From: Ostreiculturibacter nitratireducens
Lineage (GTDB): Bacteria > Pseudomonadota > Alphaproteobacteria > Rhodobacterales > Rhodobacteraceae
Reading direction: 5' to 3'
Length of the DNA stretch: 64,000 bases
Assembly: GCF_032670585.1 (NCBI RefSeq)
Contig: NZ_JAVQHL010000004.1
Coordinates: 310,001-374,000, forward strand
Shown here: positions 63,230 through 64,000 of the stretch, one piece after another
Numbering within the stretch: position 1 is the first letter of the stretch
Layout of the letters: each line of letters begins with the position of its first letter
Made by a program: the position numbers and the translations under genes
Notes under the pieces: generated by a model
The model's input: only the letters and a program-made list of their open reading frames with translations
The model's database searches: none
Told to the model about the DNA's origin: nothing

Positions 63230-64000
63230 TCAGACCCTTCCCCTGCCGCCCGCGAACAGCTGGCCGGTTCGCGTCTCCAGGTAGTCGCCAAAGGGGATTT
63301 CCTCCTGCTTCAGGAAACCCTTCGCGGGCAGCTTGCCGTCCCGCACCATTTCGATCACGGCGGCCACCGAGGCGGAGGTGGTCCAGGCGATTGCGGTGCG
63401 ATGGCGGCCGGCGATCTCCATCGGGTAGTAGGCGCGGACGAACTCCTTCCGCAGCAGCTGCGGCCCCTGCCAGCCCTCGGCGGCGACGTGGAGGTAGACC
63501 ACGTCCTCGTCCACCGGAGGCTTCGCGTGGGTAAGGATCTGCCCCGCCAACTCGCGCTTTTCCCGCATCAGAAGCTCGTGGAAGAAGAAGTTCATGAGCT
63601 GCACGTGGCCGGGATAGCGCATCGTCTTGTAGTCGATGTTCTCCACCCGCCCGGCGTAGGTTTCGCACATCGTGCCGAGCCCGCCCGACGTCGTGAAAGC
63701 CTCGAGCTTCACGCCGTCGACGTAGACCGTCTCGATCCATTCCATGGCCGAGACCATCTTGTGGACACCCTCCTCGATCACCTCGCAATCGTTGAGATAC
63801 TCGTTCACGACGCCCTCGGGCGACCAGTTGAAGGCGTAGCCGAGAAGCCCGGTCGGGTGCTGCGGCAGCGCCCCGACGCGAAGCCGGATCGAACGCACCC
63901 GGTCGAAGCGCCCTGCCAGGTCGGCGCCGACGATACCGACGAGACCGGGCGCGAGGCCGCATTGCGGAGCCATGATCCCGGCCGAGGTTTCCGCGAGATG
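63230..64000 (-). CDS. Saccharopine dehydrogenase-family protein, C-terminal part (5' truncated by window edge)
   Basis: The frame remains open at base 64000, so the N-terminal NAD-binding domain is outside the window. The visible ~256 residues start H-L-A-E-T-S-A-G-I-M-A-P-Q-C-G-L-A-P-G-L and include the family-typical T-S-G-G-L-G-T-M-C-E-T-Y near residue 100 and M-R-Y-P-G-H-V near residue 125. The A-W-T-T-S-A-S-V segment lies near residue 202. Such proteins reduce or oxidise saccharopine-like adducts or other imines. Which substrate applies cannot be told from this half. Confidence 0.85.
   Translation of the reverse strand, partial: HLAETSAGIMAPQCGLAPGLVGIVGADLAGRFDRVRSIRLRVGALPQHPTGLLGYAFNWSPEGVVNEYLNDCEVIEEGVHKMVSAMEWIETVYVDGVKLEAFTTSGGLGTMCETYAGRVENIDYKTMRYPGHVQLMNFFFHELLMREKRELAGQILTHAKPPVDEDVVYLHVAAEGWQGPQLLRKEFVRAYYPMEIAGRHRTAIAWTTSASVAAVIEMVRDGKLPAKGFLKQEEIPFGDYLETRTGQLFAGGRGRV

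Overview
The window is chromosomal DNA from a high-GC alphaproteobacterium, most likely a member of the Rhodobacteraceae. The evidence is phosphatidylcholine synthase, a class I lysyl-tRNA synthetase, the YcjX/YcjF pair, the DUF4212/VC_2705-type acetate symporter module, TRAP and CUT1 ABC transporters, and strong G/C third-position bias nearly throughout. I see no rRNA, tRNA, insertion sequence, integrase or CRISPR array. Genes are densely packed, many with 4-nt ATGA overlaps. Only one gene-free stretch exceeds 300 bases (upstream of acs).

Region by region: 1-13.6 kb is mostly core functions: the end of pcs, a DMT exporter, ogt overlapping ileS, a group III truncated haemoglobin, a large DUF2339 membrane protein, YcjF/YcjX and truA. 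11.5-21.2 kb (all minus strand) is an acetate module: acs, adk, DUF4212 plus Na+/acetate symporter, a cNMP/CBS/DUF294 nucleotidyltransferase, a small membrane protein, a stand-alone response regulator, and a membrane PAS/degenerate histidine-kinase protein fused to a DnaQ-type exonuclease. 21.5-37 kb is mixed: a SulP transporter, a PNPOx-fold protein, a phage-spike-like beta-helix protein, a CHAD protein, an Lgt paralogue, lysK, TerB, dacB, nadD and ettA. It also holds a short AT-rich island with a small lipoprotein gene beside a 30-codon ORF, and small DUF proteins.

37-57 kb is a large accessory sugar-catabolism locus. It contains UxaA and KdgK, a 2-keto-3-deoxy-aldonate dehydratase-like FAH protein, two ribokinases, a FucU/RbsD mutarotase, a GDSL hydrolase and a CUT1 ABC transporter. 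It also contains a four-gene operon with three ATGA junctions (BtpA/SgcQ, M42/SgcX, FGGY kinase, SIS isomerase), an aldose dehydrogenase plus lactonase pair, a TIM-barrel epimerase and a GntR/FCD regulator. A 12-bp palindrome (CTAACATGTTAG and near copies) lies upstream of three of the transcription units, including the regulator itself. I read this as one regulon for an unidentified sugar or sugar derivative.

57-62 kb carries an amidase with a TRAP transporter and a 51-residue membrane protein. 62-64 kb has a secreted SH3/beta-gamma-crystallin-like protein and the C-terminal part of a saccharopine dehydrogenase-family protein that runs off the window.
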